Origin: an uncultured Oscillibacter sp.
GTDB lineage: Bacteria; Bacillota; Clostridia; Oscillospirales; Oscillospiraceae
Direction: 5' to 3'
Length of the DNA: 48,460 nt
Assembly: GCA_900544615.1 (NCBI GenBank)
Contig: UQVS01000020.1
Location: 1 to 48,460, forward strand
The notes under the pieces were generated by a model. That model searched no databases and was not told where the DNA came from. It worked only from the letters and a program-made list of their open reading frames with translations. Position numbers and translations under genes: made by a program. This document shows, one piece after another, positions 16,601 to 24,107 of this stretch. Numbering within the stretch: position 1 is the stretch's first letter; the number at the start of each line of letters is the position of its first letter.

Positions 16601-16903
16601 GCAGACCTCGTCTGCATCGTGCTTATCCTTGTCCAGCATTCCAAGGCTGTCGGCCAGAGCCACACAGTCGGAATCGCTGCCCAGCTGGCTGTTATCCATG
16701 CCAGCGGTCTGGAACAGCATCCGCAGAGCCTGACCCAGATTCACGGCTGCATTGCTTGCGGAGTTCTCCACGCCGTAGGCGGCGAGGTCCGCATAGGTCA
16801 CGGGGGCGTCGCTGTCCGCTTCCCCGATGGCGTATGCCGGTGCGGCAACAGACAGGGTCAGCGCCGCCGTCAGCAGGAACGCCAGGAATCTCTTTCTGAT
16901 CAT
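13652..16903 (-). CDS. Secreted S15-type (Xaa-Pro dipeptidyl-peptidase-like) hydrolase with SLH cell-wall domains
   Basis: The protein has 1083 residues. A Sec signal peptide (1-25) ends in AYA. The catalytic part, about 130-800, belongs to the CocE/NonD/PepX hydrolases. Ser351 in GRSYAG is the nucleophile, Asp482 in HGLNDYNV and His513 in DAHLTP complete the triad, and their spacing is close to that of PepX. A beta-rich C-terminal S15 domain follows. A Ser/Gly linker near 815 leads to a bacterial repeat (about 825-900) and three S-layer-homology domains (about 905-1083) that should anchor it to the cell-wall polymer. It would trim proline-containing peptides outside the cell. PepX enzymes are usually cytosolic, so surface display is notable. 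The ribosome site is weak. Confidence 0.88.
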   Translation of the reverse strand: MIRKRFLAFLLTAALTLSVAAPAYAIGEADSDAPVTYADLAAYGVENSASNAAVNLGQALRMLFQTAGMDNSQLGSDSDCVALADSLGMLDKDKHDADEVCTQEFLTELVNSDGYQALKGAMKDGSAHKPLFVNGMAQPIFPFTTGAVKEGYSNEDSDIIRYCVYVETNYDTDGDGKLDLVKALVQVPRAAAKGDYKAATIYEARPYITGCTELYGYEDDLYNTGNFDIKAMYNTPAARKPVGSATTEKAAAAANSADWYYWNPEEKMMDYEDLDWYDYYLVRGYAVVECGGLGTKGSEGFETCGTDLEIDAFKCVIEWLHGDRVAYTDKTSNISIAADWSNKKVGMTGRSYAGTTQFGLATTGVKGLETIVPVAGIASWYEYTNSQGISTDSEPAYSDALAGYCAGRKLDADDWNKIKADYGNYLQTIYDIQRDLNGNYGETGGHWNIRDYTVDTTQTGPIGTTGPSQINCSALIVHGLNDYNVRTKEFQLMYNAFTKAGENVKLLLHQDAHLTPTYPAGNLVFDIGDSSYDEILNRWFSHYLYGLENGAENMAAVTAQDSHDTDVWHTFDSWDTASSMIFKANADSETTTINSNYGAIGVTSQNWQSKFTSGSTGGSVMYAQTVEKDTTIKGTVAVNFSALTENTDDNGTPIEDRDALMVSAMLVDIAPEGKTFPAFNTSGSYVPKTTLAEGGAWMGGGLPNYDLTKLKASDVTYKIISRGWMDLCNPGAGFDSHTADTRVALDGKTYHAYTIYLQSTVYEVEAGHTLALVIYAYEPGMARYTQNYQITIDNSTVSADIPVNAKRSSGGSSSGSSSSRTYSVTVEDSQNGTVTASPKRAEKGDTVSVTASANSGYAVSGVTVKTAGGDTVKVTDNGNGKYTFTMPAANVTVTAAFSKTQTTVSFADVSSDSYCAGAVKWAVENGVTNGTTATTFSPNAACTRGQIVTFLWRAAGSPAPKTTVNPFTDVAADAYYAKAVLWAVENGITNGTTAATFSPDAPCTRAQAVTFLFRGAIANGLEAVTLQELISGFSDAASLPGYAVSAMNWALANGIVQGNGGALMPNNTCTRGQIVTFLYRASK

Positions 16904-17275
16904 GCTTACACCACTTTCTTTCTCTTTCAGTTTTACCGCTTTACGGGGCAGAGCCGGGTGTAAACGCCGTGCTGCTGAACGGGGATATCACCTATAGGCT
17001 TTTGCTTGCCGGAAATGGCGGTTTTGAAGTTATTTTAGGCACGCTCTGGCAGGTTTTTCAAGGAAAATTTAGCAGAGAATTTGCATTTTATCACTTTGAA
17101 CCATTAAAGGGTCGATCTTTGAAAATATTTTGCAATTTCCCACAAACGCATTCATTTTTTCTGATAGTGCTTTCATTTTAGAAGTGATAACTATTATCTG
17201 GCGCAGTTTTTAAAACCATAAGCAAACGTTATGATAATTACATTGGCTTCCCTCGCAGGCCCCGTTTTTGCCGCG
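16904..17275. other. AT-rich intergenic region upstream of the SLH peptidase
   Basis: About 370 bp without a gene. It is much more AT-rich than its surroundings and should hold the promoter of the SLH peptidase, but I found no well-spaced -35/-10 pair. A 13-bp inverted repeat, GATAACTATTATC (17186-17198), could be an operator. Confidence 0.4.
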
Positions 17276-17314
17276 AAAAAAGCAGCGGTTTCTCTGCCGA
17301 AACCGCTGCTTTTA
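17276..17314 (-). terminator. Terminator of the ABC importer operon
   Basis: A 12-bp perfect stem AGCAGCGGTTTC / GAAACCGCTGCT with a 6-nt loop. On the minus strand it is followed by TTTTT. Confidence 0.88.
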
Positions 17315-17322
17315 TGAATGTG

Positions 17323-17916
17323 TCAGGATGTGCTGCCGCGCCGGATTTCCCCCTGCCGCAATTCGATGATCCGGGCGTTCAGGGCTTCCAGATCTGCCCG
17401 GTCATGGGTCACCAGCAGCACCGGCGTTGTCTCCGCCCTGCGGGCGATGCATTCTGCCCCATGGCGGCGGTTCTCCGCATCCAGTCCGGCAAACGGCTCG
17501 TCCAGCGCGATGGCCTCTGCGTCTGCCAGCAGTGCGCGGGTCAGCGCCAGCCGGCGCTTCATGCCGCCGGACCATTCCCGCACCGGCCTGTCCTCCGCAT
17601 CGGAAAGCCCCAATTCCGCCAGCAGCCGCCGGGCGGCCGCCTCGTCCCAGCCGCTTCCCAGCGCAAAGCGGAGGTTTCCCATGGCGTCCAACCCGTCCAG
17701 CAGGCGATCCTCCTGAAAAACGGCGCTCCAGCGGACGCCGGTTCCCAGCAGCTCCCCGCTGTCCGGGCGCTCCAGTCCCAGCAGGATCCGCAGCAGCGTG
17801 GTCTTGCCTGCCCCGGAGGGCGCCCACAGGGCCGTCACCCCTGGTTCTATGGTGAAGGAGACGTTTTGCAGCACCGGGCGGCCATGATAGGATTTGCTTA
17901 TATTCCGAAGCTCCAT
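17323..17916 (-). CDS. ABC transporter ATP-binding protein
   Basis: The protein has 197 residues, short for an importer ATPase but complete. Walker A is PSGAGKTT near 34-41, the signature is WSGGMKRR near 115, and Walker B is AIALDEPF. The start ATG overlaps the permease stop (TGATG), so the two are translationally coupled. It powers the importer formed with the next two genes. Similarity is to the nitrate/sulfonate/taurine-type ATPases; the C-terminal extension of larger family members is absent. Confidence 0.88.
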   Translation of the reverse strand: MELRNISKSYHGRPVLQNVSFTIEPGVTALWAPSGAGKTTLLRILLGLERPDSGELLGTGVRWSAVFQEDRLLDGLDAMGNLRFALGSGWDEAAARRLLAELGLSDAEDRPVREWSGGMKRRLALTRALLADAEAIALDEPFAGLDAENRRHGAECIARRAETTPVLLVTHDRADLEALNARIIELRQGEIRRGSTS

Positions 17917-18680
17917 CAGCCGCCCACCTTTCTCGCCGCCCAGTCCGTCAGGATCAGGAACAGCCGCTCAAACAGCACAGACACCGCCACAATGGTCACG
18001 GTCCACGCAAACAGATCCGGCGTCTGGAAATACACCTTGGCAGTGTACAGCCGCTCCCCGACGGAACCGGCAGGCAGGCCGATGACCTCCGCCGCCGCCC
18101 CGGCTTTCCAGCAAAGCCCCAGTCCCAGAGAAACTGCCGTGCGGAAATAGGGCATAATCTGGGGCAGGTAGATGTACCGCAGCCGCCGGGAAAACGGCAC
18201 CCGGAACACCCGCGCCATCTCCAGCAGCTGCCCATCCGTGCGACGGATGCCCTCCAGCACGTTCAGATACACCGGCGGAAACACCATCAGCGCCGAAATG
18301 AACAGGGACAGGCTGCGGCTGTTGAGCCATACCAGCGCCAGAATGATAAAGGAGGCCACCGGCACCGCCTTGATAACCGCCACCAGCGGCGCCAGCAGCT
18401 CCCCCACGCCGTTTTTCCACGCTGCCAGCGCCGCCAGCAGCACCGCCAGCAGGGTGGAGAGCAGAAACCCGCCGAAGATCCGGGCAGCAGACCAGCCCAC
18501 CGTCTGCCAGAAGGCAGCCGTGACGGCCAGCTGCCCCAGCCGGTACAGGACGGCGGCAGGGGATGCCAGCAGCAGGCTTCCGTGGGGATAGGCGCGGGCT
18601 AACCCCATGGCTGCCAGCTGCCACACCGCCAGCCAGAAGATCACCGCCCACAGGCGGATTTTTGAGGTTTTTTCCCCCAT
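17916..18680 (-). CDS. ABC transporter permease, SsuC/TauC-like
   Basis: The protein has 254 residues with about six hydrophobic segments and starts behind AAAGGAG. The cytoplasmic loop around EGIRRTDGQLLEMARVFRVP matches the EAA-type coupling motif of the nitrate/sulfonate/thiamine-precursor permease group. It would form a homodimeric channel with the adjacent ATPase and lipoprotein. The substrate is unknown. Confidence 0.88.
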   Translation of the reverse strand: MGEKTSKIRLWAVIFWLAVWQLAAMGLARAYPHGSLLLASPAAVLYRLGQLAVTAAFWQTVGWSAARIFGGFLLSTLLAVLLAALAAWKNGVGELLAPLVAVIKAVPVASFIILALVWLNSRSLSLFISALMVFPPVYLNVLEGIRRTDGQLLEMARVFRVPFSRRLRYIYLPQIMPYFRTAVSLGLGLCWKAGAAAEVIGLPAGSVGERLYTAKVYFQTPDLFAWTVTIVAVSVLFERLFLILTDWAARKVGG

Positions 18681-18709
18681 GGGCGGCTCCTTTCCGTTCC
18701 GTGATTCAA

Positions 18710-18738
18710 ATTACGGCAGAGCGCTGCTCTGCCGTAAT
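18710..18738 (-). other. Intercistronic hairpin between binding protein and permease
   Basis: A 13-bp perfect stem ATTACGGCAGAGC / GCTCTGCCGTAAT with a 3-nt loop, followed on the minus strand by TTTG only. In importer operons such hairpins protect the upstream binding-protein message or partly terminate, giving more binding protein than permease. Confidence 0.6.
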
Positions 18739-18751
18739 GGTTGGGTTATCT

Positions 18752-19834
18752 TTATGCTCCGTAGTAGAAATCGTCGGCAGGCAGCGTGCCGCCCACGGAG
18801 GAAGGCTCCGCGTCCGCCAGCACCTGCAAATAGCCGGAGAGCTTTTCTTTCATCTCGCTGCCGGTGATGCAGACGATGTTGCAGTAGGGCAGCGCCTTCT
18901 CCGCCACAGGCGCGGCTTCCACAATGCCGTATTCGGAGATCAGCTGGGCGGCGTCTGCGTTATTGGCGTTGACCCACTCCACACTGGCTTCATACTCTGC
19001 GAGGAACGCATCTACCGCGCCGGGATTGGCCTCCACCACGTCCCGCCGGGCCACAATGACGCCGGTGATGAGGCCGGAGCCGTTATCCAGCGCGTCCCAC
19101 TCCGCCGTCAGATCCAGCGCCATCCGCAGTCCCTCAATCTTGGTCTGGGCCACGGTGACAAAGGGCTGGGGCAGCAGGGCAATGGAAGCCTGTCCGCTGG
19201 CCAGCGCCGCCACACATTCGCTATGCTCGCTCTTCCAGTCGATGGTCACATCCTTGTCCGGGTCAATGCCGTTCTCACTGAGCAGATACCGCAGGGCGTA
19301 TTCCGGGGTGCTGCCCTTACCGGCGGCCACGATGGTCTGGCCCTTCAGATCCGCCATGGACTGCACGGTTTCGCCGTTCTCCACGATATACAGCACACCA
19401 AGGGTGTTCACCGCCAGAACCTCCACGGCCCCCTCGGTCTTGCCGTACAGCACGGCGGCCAGATTGGCCGGTACGCAGGCCATGTCCAGATCCCCCTTGA
19501 TGAGAGCGGGGGTCACCTCGTCGGCAGAACCGGCCAGGGTAAAGTCATAGGTATTTTTGGTAGATACCACATTCTCCTTGCCCTCCATCATCTCATTGAC
19601 CGTGTCGCTCAGACTCATCAGCTCCACCAGTCCCATGGCGGTGGGACCTTTCAGCGCTGCGATTCTGAATTCCGCCGGAGTGAATTCCGGGGCCTCAGGG
19701 ACTTCCGCAGGTTCTTCGCTCTGTGCGGGTTCCTCCGTTTGCGCGGGTTTCTCCGCTTTCTGGCCGCAGGCGGCCAGAGACAGCGTGAGAGCCAGAGACA
19801 GGCCCAGTGCCAGCAGTTTTTTCTTCCAATTCAT
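18752..19834 (-). CDS. ABC transporter substrate-binding lipoprotein
   Basis: The protein has 360 residues from ATG 19834, which follows AAAGGAAG. A lipoprotein signal ends in the lipobox LAAC, and a Glu/Pro/Ala-rich tether follows. The mature part has the type II binding-protein pattern of the SsuA/NMT1 group: IAALKGPTAMGLVEL, the ligand-contact region CVPANLAAVLYGK, and GKGSTPEYALRYLL. It lies directly after the TM1266-type regulator (14 bp) and before the permease. The ligand is unknown. Confidence 0.88.
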   Translation of the reverse strand: MNWKKKLLALGLSLALTLSLAACGQKAEKPAQTEEPAQSEEPAEVPEAPEFTPAEFRIAALKGPTAMGLVELMSLSDTVNEMMEGKENVVSTKNTYDFTLAGSADEVTPALIKGDLDMACVPANLAAVLYGKTEGAVEVLAVNTLGVLYIVENGETVQSMADLKGQTIVAAGKGSTPEYALRYLLSENGIDPDKDVTIDWKSEHSECVAALASGQASIALLPQPFVTVAQTKIEGLRMALDLTAEWDALDNGSGLITGVIVARRDVVEANPGAVDAFLAEYEASVEWVNANNADAAQLISEYGIVEAAPVAEKALPYCNIVCITGSEMKEKLSGYLQVLADAEPSSVGGTLPADDFYYGA

Positions 19835-19848
19835 AAGTCCGCTTCCTT

Positions 19849-20112
19849 TCATACGCTCCCTGCCGGGGCATAGACAGTCTTGGCGGTAACGCCCTCCAGA
19901 CGTCCCAGCTTGCCGGACAGGGCGGAGATGACGCCGCCGGGGGCGTCCATGGCCACACTGATGATGTTCACGCCCTTTTCCCGATAGGGTACGCCCATCC
20001 GTCCGATGATATGCGGCCCGTACTGATGCAGCAGCTCATTGAGTACGGTAACGGAAGCGCCCTCCCGGACAATGATGGCAATGACGGCCACCCGCGTTTC
20101 CACAGCTTCCAC
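19849..20112 (-). CDS. TM1266-family putative regulator of the iron-only hydrogenase system
   Basis: The protein has 87 residues with a GTG start at 20112 behind GGAAGGAG. The sequence matches the TM1266 family closely: RVAVIAIIV, LLHQYGPHIIGRMGVPYREK and the GGVISALSGKLGRLEGV block. The fold is an ACT/NikR-C-like ferredoxin fold, so it should sense a small ligand and oligomerise rather than bind DNA alone. The family often sits with hydEFG hydrogenase maturation genes; here it heads an ABC importer operon instead. That suggests the importer brings in something tied to hydrogenase or metal-cofactor metabolism, which is inference. Confidence 0.85.
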   Translation of the reverse strand: MEAVETRVAVIAIIVREGASVTVLNELLHQYGPHIIGRMGVPYREKGVNIISVAMDAPGGVISALSGKLGRLEGVTAKTVYAPAGSV

Positions 20113-20140
20113 AGTGGTCTCTCCTTCCAGAATAATGATA

Positions 20141-20170
20141 CATCCCCCCTGCCGTTCGGCAGAGGGGATG
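20141..20170 (-). other. Hairpin upstream of the TM1266-ABC operon
   Basis: The near-palindrome CATCCCC-CTGCCG / CGGCAG-GGGGATG lies about 30 bp before the first start codon, with no T-run after it. It could be an operator or an RNA hairpin in the leader. Confidence 0.4.
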
Positions 20171-20495
20171 ACAAATATACACAGTTGTCCTTCCTCAACT
20201 TTCGGTTCGGAGCTTCCTCACCGGCAGAACGGTATCGGGGCGGTGTCGCCGGGCAGAAATACTTTCCGGAGACAAGAGCAACATACCATATCCAGCTTTG
20301 CCTGTCAAGCCGGACGCGGAAATCGCCCGTTTATCTGCACTTGACGGAATGAATCCTGCTGATTTTGCCGGGCAGCGCGGGTTCGGGCGTCAAACGGCGA
20401 AAAAATCTGCTGCACGATGTGGGAAAACCGGAACATTCTGTCGGCGGGTTCCGTCCATATATACAGACAAGTCGGATTTTAAGGAGGCATGGAAC

Positions 20496-20873
20496 ATGAA
20501 GAAGTTAACGGCAGCGCTCCTCAGCCTTGCGCTGGTTTTCTCATTGGCAGGCTGCGGGGCAGCAGCTCCCGCCGGCACAGGTTCTTCCGCGCCTTATGCC
20601 GGAGCGCCCAAAATCGTGTTAGACGGTCACGATTATTTTGCAGCGGATTTGACCATTCTGGATGAACTGCCGGAGGGGTATCTTTACGCCGGCGAACTGA
20701 CTGACGAAGAAAAAGAATATGCCGCCATCGACGGCAGTCAGTATTATACTCCTGAGGGATCGGAAACGCCGGATGACTTTTATGTATATCAGGAATGCGG
20801 AACAAGAATCAGCGACACAGAGGTGGACAACACCCAAAGGCAGTGGGCCTATGTGAAATGGAGCAGACGCTGA
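20496..20873 (+). CDS. Small lipoprotein, unknown function
   Basis: The protein has 125 residues; ATG 20496 follows AAGGAGG by 8 nt. A lipoprotein signal peptide ends in LAGC, with the acylated Cys near residue 23, followed by an Ala/Gly/Ser tether. The mature part is acidic and rich in Tyr and Asp, with no motif I recognise. Upstream in-frame starts lack a ribosome site. It stands alone between the divergent ABC operon and the convergent flavodoxin gene. Confidence 0.75.
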   Translation: MKKLTAALLSLALVFSLAGCGAAAPAGTGSSAPYAGAPKIVLDGHDYFAADLTILDELPEGYLYAGELTDEEKEYAAIDGSQYYTPEGSETPDDFYVYQECGTRISDTEVDNTQRQWAYVKWSRR

Positions 20874-20913
20874 CCCGTTCCTTGTCCGCTGCCGTGACGG
20901 AACCGAAATGCAT

Positions 20914-20943
20914 ACAGCGCCGCCCGGCTTCGGGCGGCGCTGT
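20914..20943 (+). terminator. GC-rich hairpin after the lipoprotein gene
   Basis: A 13-bp perfect stem ACAGCGCCGCCCG / CGGGCGGCGCTGT with a GCTT loop. There is no T-run after it, so it is a weak or Rho-type end, or an mRNA stabiliser. Confidence 0.5.
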
Positions 20944-21030
20944 CGTGTGAAGAAAAGTGGCATCTTTTCTCGGTTTTCCGATGCGGCCCCATCCGCGCGG
21001 AAAACAGGTTGGAGACTTGCAGGATCTCCG

Positions 21031-21116
21031 GGAAAAAGGAAAGATAGAAAAGAAAGATAGGAAATAGGAAGATAAGGTTTAGGAAAGATAGGAAATAAGG
21101 AAAGAAAAATAGAGGT
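21031..21116 (+). repeat. Purine-only low-complexity tract with imperfect tandem repeats
   Basis: About 85 nt are almost entirely A and G on the plus strand with a few T residues. The unit GAAAGATAGGAAATA occurs twice with near copies between. It fills the gap between two convergent genes. Read on the minus strand it is a polypyrimidine run beginning 14 nt after the flavodoxin stop. Confidence 0.7.
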
Positions 21117-21129
21117 GTATTCCCGTGGC

Positions 21130-21555
21130 TTATTCCGCCAGCTGCTTGCCCATGGCACGGCAGGCTTCCAGCGTGTCGTCGTCAGGCGTTTCCTGACAGG
21201 TAATGCTGTCGCAAGCGAGGTTGATCCCGGCGTCGTCGCAGTCCTTTTCCCAGGTCCGCATCCACTCGCCGTCGCCCCAGCCGAAAGAGCCGAAGAGGGC
21301 AACCTTTTTGCCGCCCAGGCTGTTCTTGCAGGCGGAGAACATAGGCTCGAACTCCATCTCCTCCAGCACTTCAGAACCCATGGCCGGGCAGCCGAAGGCC
21401 ACCGCGTCCACGCCGCTGAAGGTAGAAGCGTCCACTTGAGCAGGCTCCAGAAGCACAGCCTCCGCACCCGCATTCTTCATACCCTCCAGAACGGCTTCTG
21501 CCATCTGCTTGGTATTGCCGGTGCCGCTCCAATAAATCACAGCAGTCTTTTTCAT
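21130..21555 (-). CDS. Flavodoxin
   Basis: The protein has 141 residues; ATG 21555 follows AAAGGAG. The FMN phosphate loop is SGTGNTKQMA at 10-19, preceded by the strand TAVIYW. The segments CPAMGSEVLEE and FGSFGWGDGEWM form the FMN ring-binding loops. Flavodoxins replace ferredoxin as electron carriers when iron is scarce. The neighbouring DUF3793 gene, 61 bp upstream in the same direction, is a partner often seen beside flavodoxins in Clostridia, which suggests an iron-limitation operon. Confidence 0.92.
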   Translation of the reverse strand: MKKTAVIYWSGTGNTKQMAEAVLEGMKNAGAEAVLLEPAQVDASTFSGVDAVAFGCPAMGSEVLEEMEFEPMFSACKNSLGGKKVALFGSFGWGDGEWMRTWEKDCDDAGINLACDSITCQETPDDDTLEACRAMGKQLAE

Positions 21556-21616
21556 GTTGAACATTCTCCTTTCTTGAGAGATATCCGGCGGCTTGAAAGC
21601 CGCGGCATTTGGTATA

Positions 21617-22168
21617 TCAGACCGCGACGGCAAGCTGTCCGATGCCGGAACCGGCCCGCCAAAGCTCGCAGTAGATATCGGTGCATTTGCGGTATCTGGC
21701 AAACAGGCGCTGTGCCTGCTCCACGTCGCCGTAGACCTTCCAGAGTCCCGCGCATTTGTAGTTGACGGCCCGGTTTTCGATGAAACCCAGCACGTCCTGA
21801 GGCGGATAGCTGAGAAACAGCCCTACCTCATGAGGGAATTCGCCCCCGGAGCGAAAGCGCCGCGCCAGATACGCCACGCACTGCTCACTGCCCTTGTTCG
21901 GATATCCGGCCTCCGCCAGCAGCGTCCCTGCCAGCTGATCCTTCAGATCCTTCCGCAGTTCGGAGGGGCGGTAGAGGTACAGCAGAGCCTTTCTGTCCTG
22001 ATAGCGCAGCGGCAGCAGCCGCAGCCCCTTGGGTACCAGAATCCGATTCAGATCCCGGATCTCTGCCGTCAGGCCGGGCAGGCTGTCAAAGGGAACCGGG
22101 AAAATCGTGCCGGTCTTGATGCCGGCCAGCGTCGGCGCACATTGCCGCACCAGATTTTCCTCAGACAT
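21617..22168 (-). CDS. DUF3793 family protein
   Basis: The protein has 183 residues; ATG 22168 follows AAAGGAG. It matches DUF3793, with conserved parts such as LIPLRYQD-type (here LLPLRYQDRKALLYLYRP), FPHEVGLFLSYPPQDVLGFIEN and YKCAGLWKVYGD. The HEVGLFLxYPxxDVxGFI core is the family hallmark. The function is unknown; genes of this family commonly sit with flavodoxin and iron uptake genes. It is transcribed with flavodoxin from the promoter region at about 22170-22380. Confidence 0.87.
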   Translation of the reverse strand: MSEENLVRQCAPTLAGIKTGTIFPVPFDSLPGLTAEIRDLNRILVPKGLRLLPLRYQDRKALLYLYRPSELRKDLKDQLAGTLLAEAGYPNKGSEQCVAYLARRFRSGGEFPHEVGLFLSYPPQDVLGFIENRAVNYKCAGLWKVYGDVEQAQRLFARYRKCTDIYCELWRAGSGIGQLAVAV

Positions 22169-22338
22169 ACAGCGCGCTCCTTTCGGCCCGGTCAGGTTCC
22201 GCGGCACAGGCAGGCGCCGGTGTGAAAAGCGCCCGCCCGCGCTGTGGACGCCCAAAGTTAGAGGGCCTTAACTTTTGAAGAGGAAAGGGGGGCTTAACCT
22301 CTTTGACTGTATCCTATCAGAATTTTCCTGCCGCATCT

Positions 22339-22371
22339 GCTCCAAAACGATGGATCCGGCTCCAAAACGAT
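22339..22371 (-). promoter_or_regulatory. Tandem operator, two identical 13-bp repeats
   Basis: GCTCCAAAACGAT occurs exactly twice, at 22339-22351 and 22359-22371, with a 20-bp period, close to two helical turns. This is the arrangement bound by AraC-family proteins with two DNA-reading modules per subunit. It lies upstream of the DUF3793-flavodoxin unit and 86 bp downstream of the AraC-type gene's stop codon, so that regulator is the natural candidate. Confidence 0.6.
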
Positions 22372-22456
22372 AAAAAACCCAATTTTCTTTTTCCGGCAGG
22401 ATCGCGCGGAAAAGCCCGCCTCTGAAGCGGCAGACCGCAGCAGCCGTCAGGCGGTA

Positions 22457-23446
22457 TCAGCAGGCCGTCCCCCGCTCTCCCTGCGGGGCGCAGCTGTCGT
22501 AAGCCTCACCTGCCCGGTATTCCCGGGGAGAAACGCCCACCACATCCCGGAAAGCCTTGGCGAACTTGCTGGCATTGTCATAGCCGAACTGGCCCGCAAT
22601 ATCCAGCACTGTCCGATCCGTATCCCGCAGCAGCTCTGCCGCTCCCCACATCCGCTGGGAACGGACATAAGCCGCCGGGGACATCCCATAGACCCCGGCA
22701 AAGCTGGCCTTCACCTGCGCTTCAGAGACGCCGAACCGGTGGGACAATTCCCGCAGGGTCACGGTCTGATCCGGTTCCGCCAGCAGGCAGGCGCGCACCT
22801 GCTCCGCCAGTGTCACCTGCGAAGCGGTGCAGCCATGAACCGGCTGCGCGGCTGGCTCCAGCGTGCTGAGAAACAGCAGCAGCTCCAGCAGCTTCACTTT
22901 CAGGTATCCCTTGCGGATGTCCTCCGGCACGGCGTAAAGCTCCGAAAAGACGTGCTTCACCCGCCGAGAGGACCGGGCGGCAAAGACAGCGCCGCCGGGA
23001 CACAGCTTTTCCATCAGCGCCGCCGGACGCACTTCCACATCGCTGAGGATGCAGGACAGACATTCCGGCGCATCCGCCGGATCAATCACCACCGCGATCC
23101 CATGGTAATGCCCGGTGGGAAAGCGGCTGCCCTGAGGCAGCGAGGAAGCCCGCGCCACCACCAGATCTCCCGGCGTCAGATAGAAATAGCGGCCATTCTG
23201 CCGGTACTCCACCCGCCCTTCCAGACAATGATGGATCTCCAGACGTTCACCCGAACCGCCCCGCGCCTCCCGGCAGGAGCGGGCGTGAATATCCCGGTAA
23301 ATCAGTTCCATTCCCGGAAACACCGAATACAGGATCTCAGCGGCCTCTCCTCCTGTGGCGTCCAGATGGATCATCCGGGGCGCATCGTTTTTGCAAACCG
23401 TCTCCAAGCAGGGGCGGGTTTCCGTGGATGGTGCAATGGGCAGCAT
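22457..23446 (-). CDS. AraC-family transcriptional regulator
   Basis: The protein has 329 residues from ATG 23446 behind AAAGGAG; a TTG 18 bp upstream overlaps that site and is rejected. The C-terminal 100 residues carry the double helix-turn-helix: TLRELSHRFGVSEAQVKASF and then VLDIAGQFGYDNASKFAKAF with the family end GVSPREYR. The N-terminal part has a cupin-like pattern (HHCLEGRVEYRQNGRYFYLTPGDL). Regulators of this architecture include siderophore- and metal-responsive ones. Its position directly upstream of flavodoxin and DUF3793 suggests it controls them. Confidence 0.9.
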   Translation of the reverse strand: MLPIAPSTETRPCLETVCKNDAPRMIHLDATGGEAAEILYSVFPGMELIYRDIHARSCREARGGSGERLEIHHCLEGRVEYRQNGRYFYLTPGDLVVARASSLPQGSRFPTGHYHGIAVVIDPADAPECLSCILSDVEVRPAALMEKLCPGGAVFAARSSRRVKHVFSELYAVPEDIRKGYLKVKLLELLLFLSTLEPAAQPVHGCTASQVTLAEQVRACLLAEPDQTVTLRELSHRFGVSEAQVKASFAGVYGMSPAAYVRSQRMWGAAELLRDTDRTVLDIAGQFGYDNASKFAKAFRDVVGVSPREYRAGEAYDSCAPQGERGTAC

Positions 23447-24107
23447 GGCGGGGACTCCTTTCAACGCAGGTACGTTAGTTAGATTGCTTTAACCAAAGCA
23501 TAGCACATCTTTTGCCGCCGCGCAAGTTCACCGGCCCATAAAAACATTCCCGCGGGCGGTCGATTTCCGACATCCCGCTAAAGCAAGGTTCACAGGGTAT
23601 ACTGCAAAAAACAAATACGCGTAAGCGGCAGATAACAACAAGCGCTATTCCGCCACATCCCCCTATCCGCTATTATATGCTATTCAGTTCTATCCACCTG
23701 CATATGCTGCAATTTACCCCAACGGGAGCAAAATACAAAAATCCGCATAAAAGTACCGTGGATATTATACTTGACCCCATGAAGTTTACAGCCAACAGGT
23801 ATAGTACACTTTGACATTACCAGTTCTTGTCACTATCAAATTAGTCAAATTAAGTATCACTTCGTACCACTTCCGCTATGACCTTGAAGCACTACGTCAA
23901 AGGCAGATGCAACAATCCGCATGAAGCAGCGGCGGCGGTGGATGCCCTCTACAGCGCCCACCATCCGTATGGGCTTCTTTTTTGCAAAAAAAAGCTACCG
24001 CCTGCAAAATGCAGACGGTAGCTTCATACATATCTCGGCGCTTTTTCGTTGGCAACTGTCGTAAATTTGTGGTAAGTTTATCAGTTTGCCAGCGAAAAGT
24101 CCTTTGC
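23447..24107. other. Intergenic region left of the mobile element
   Basis: About 660 bp with no convincing gene. It holds the inverted repeat TGCTTT-AACC-AAAGCA close to the AraC start (23484-23499), a possible plus-strand promoter (TTGACA at 23811, 17 nt, TATCAA), a weak plus hairpin ending in TTCTTTTTT near 23985, and a strong minus-strand terminator. Parts are AT-rich. It is probably the original downstream region of groESL. Confidence 0.45.
23986..24024 (-). terminator. Strong minus-strand terminator, probably the ancestral groESL terminator
   Basis: Stem AAGCTACCG-C-CTGC / GCAG-A-CGGTAGCTT with an AAAAT loop and eight T residues on the minus strand. It lies just outside the left attachment repeat. 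In the empty site it would be about 90 bp after the groEL stop codon. Confidence 0.85.

Noticed and set aside
14600..16963. 787-codon plus-strand ORF opposite the SLH peptidase
   Set aside because: It is the antisense frame of a GC-rich gene; it has no ribosome site and no recognisable domains, while the minus frame has an intact triad and SLH domains.
23879..24019. 46-codon plus ORF beginning MTLKHYVKGRCNN
   Set aside because: It has no ribosome site, and two terminator-like hairpins lie inside its frame; no family is recognised.
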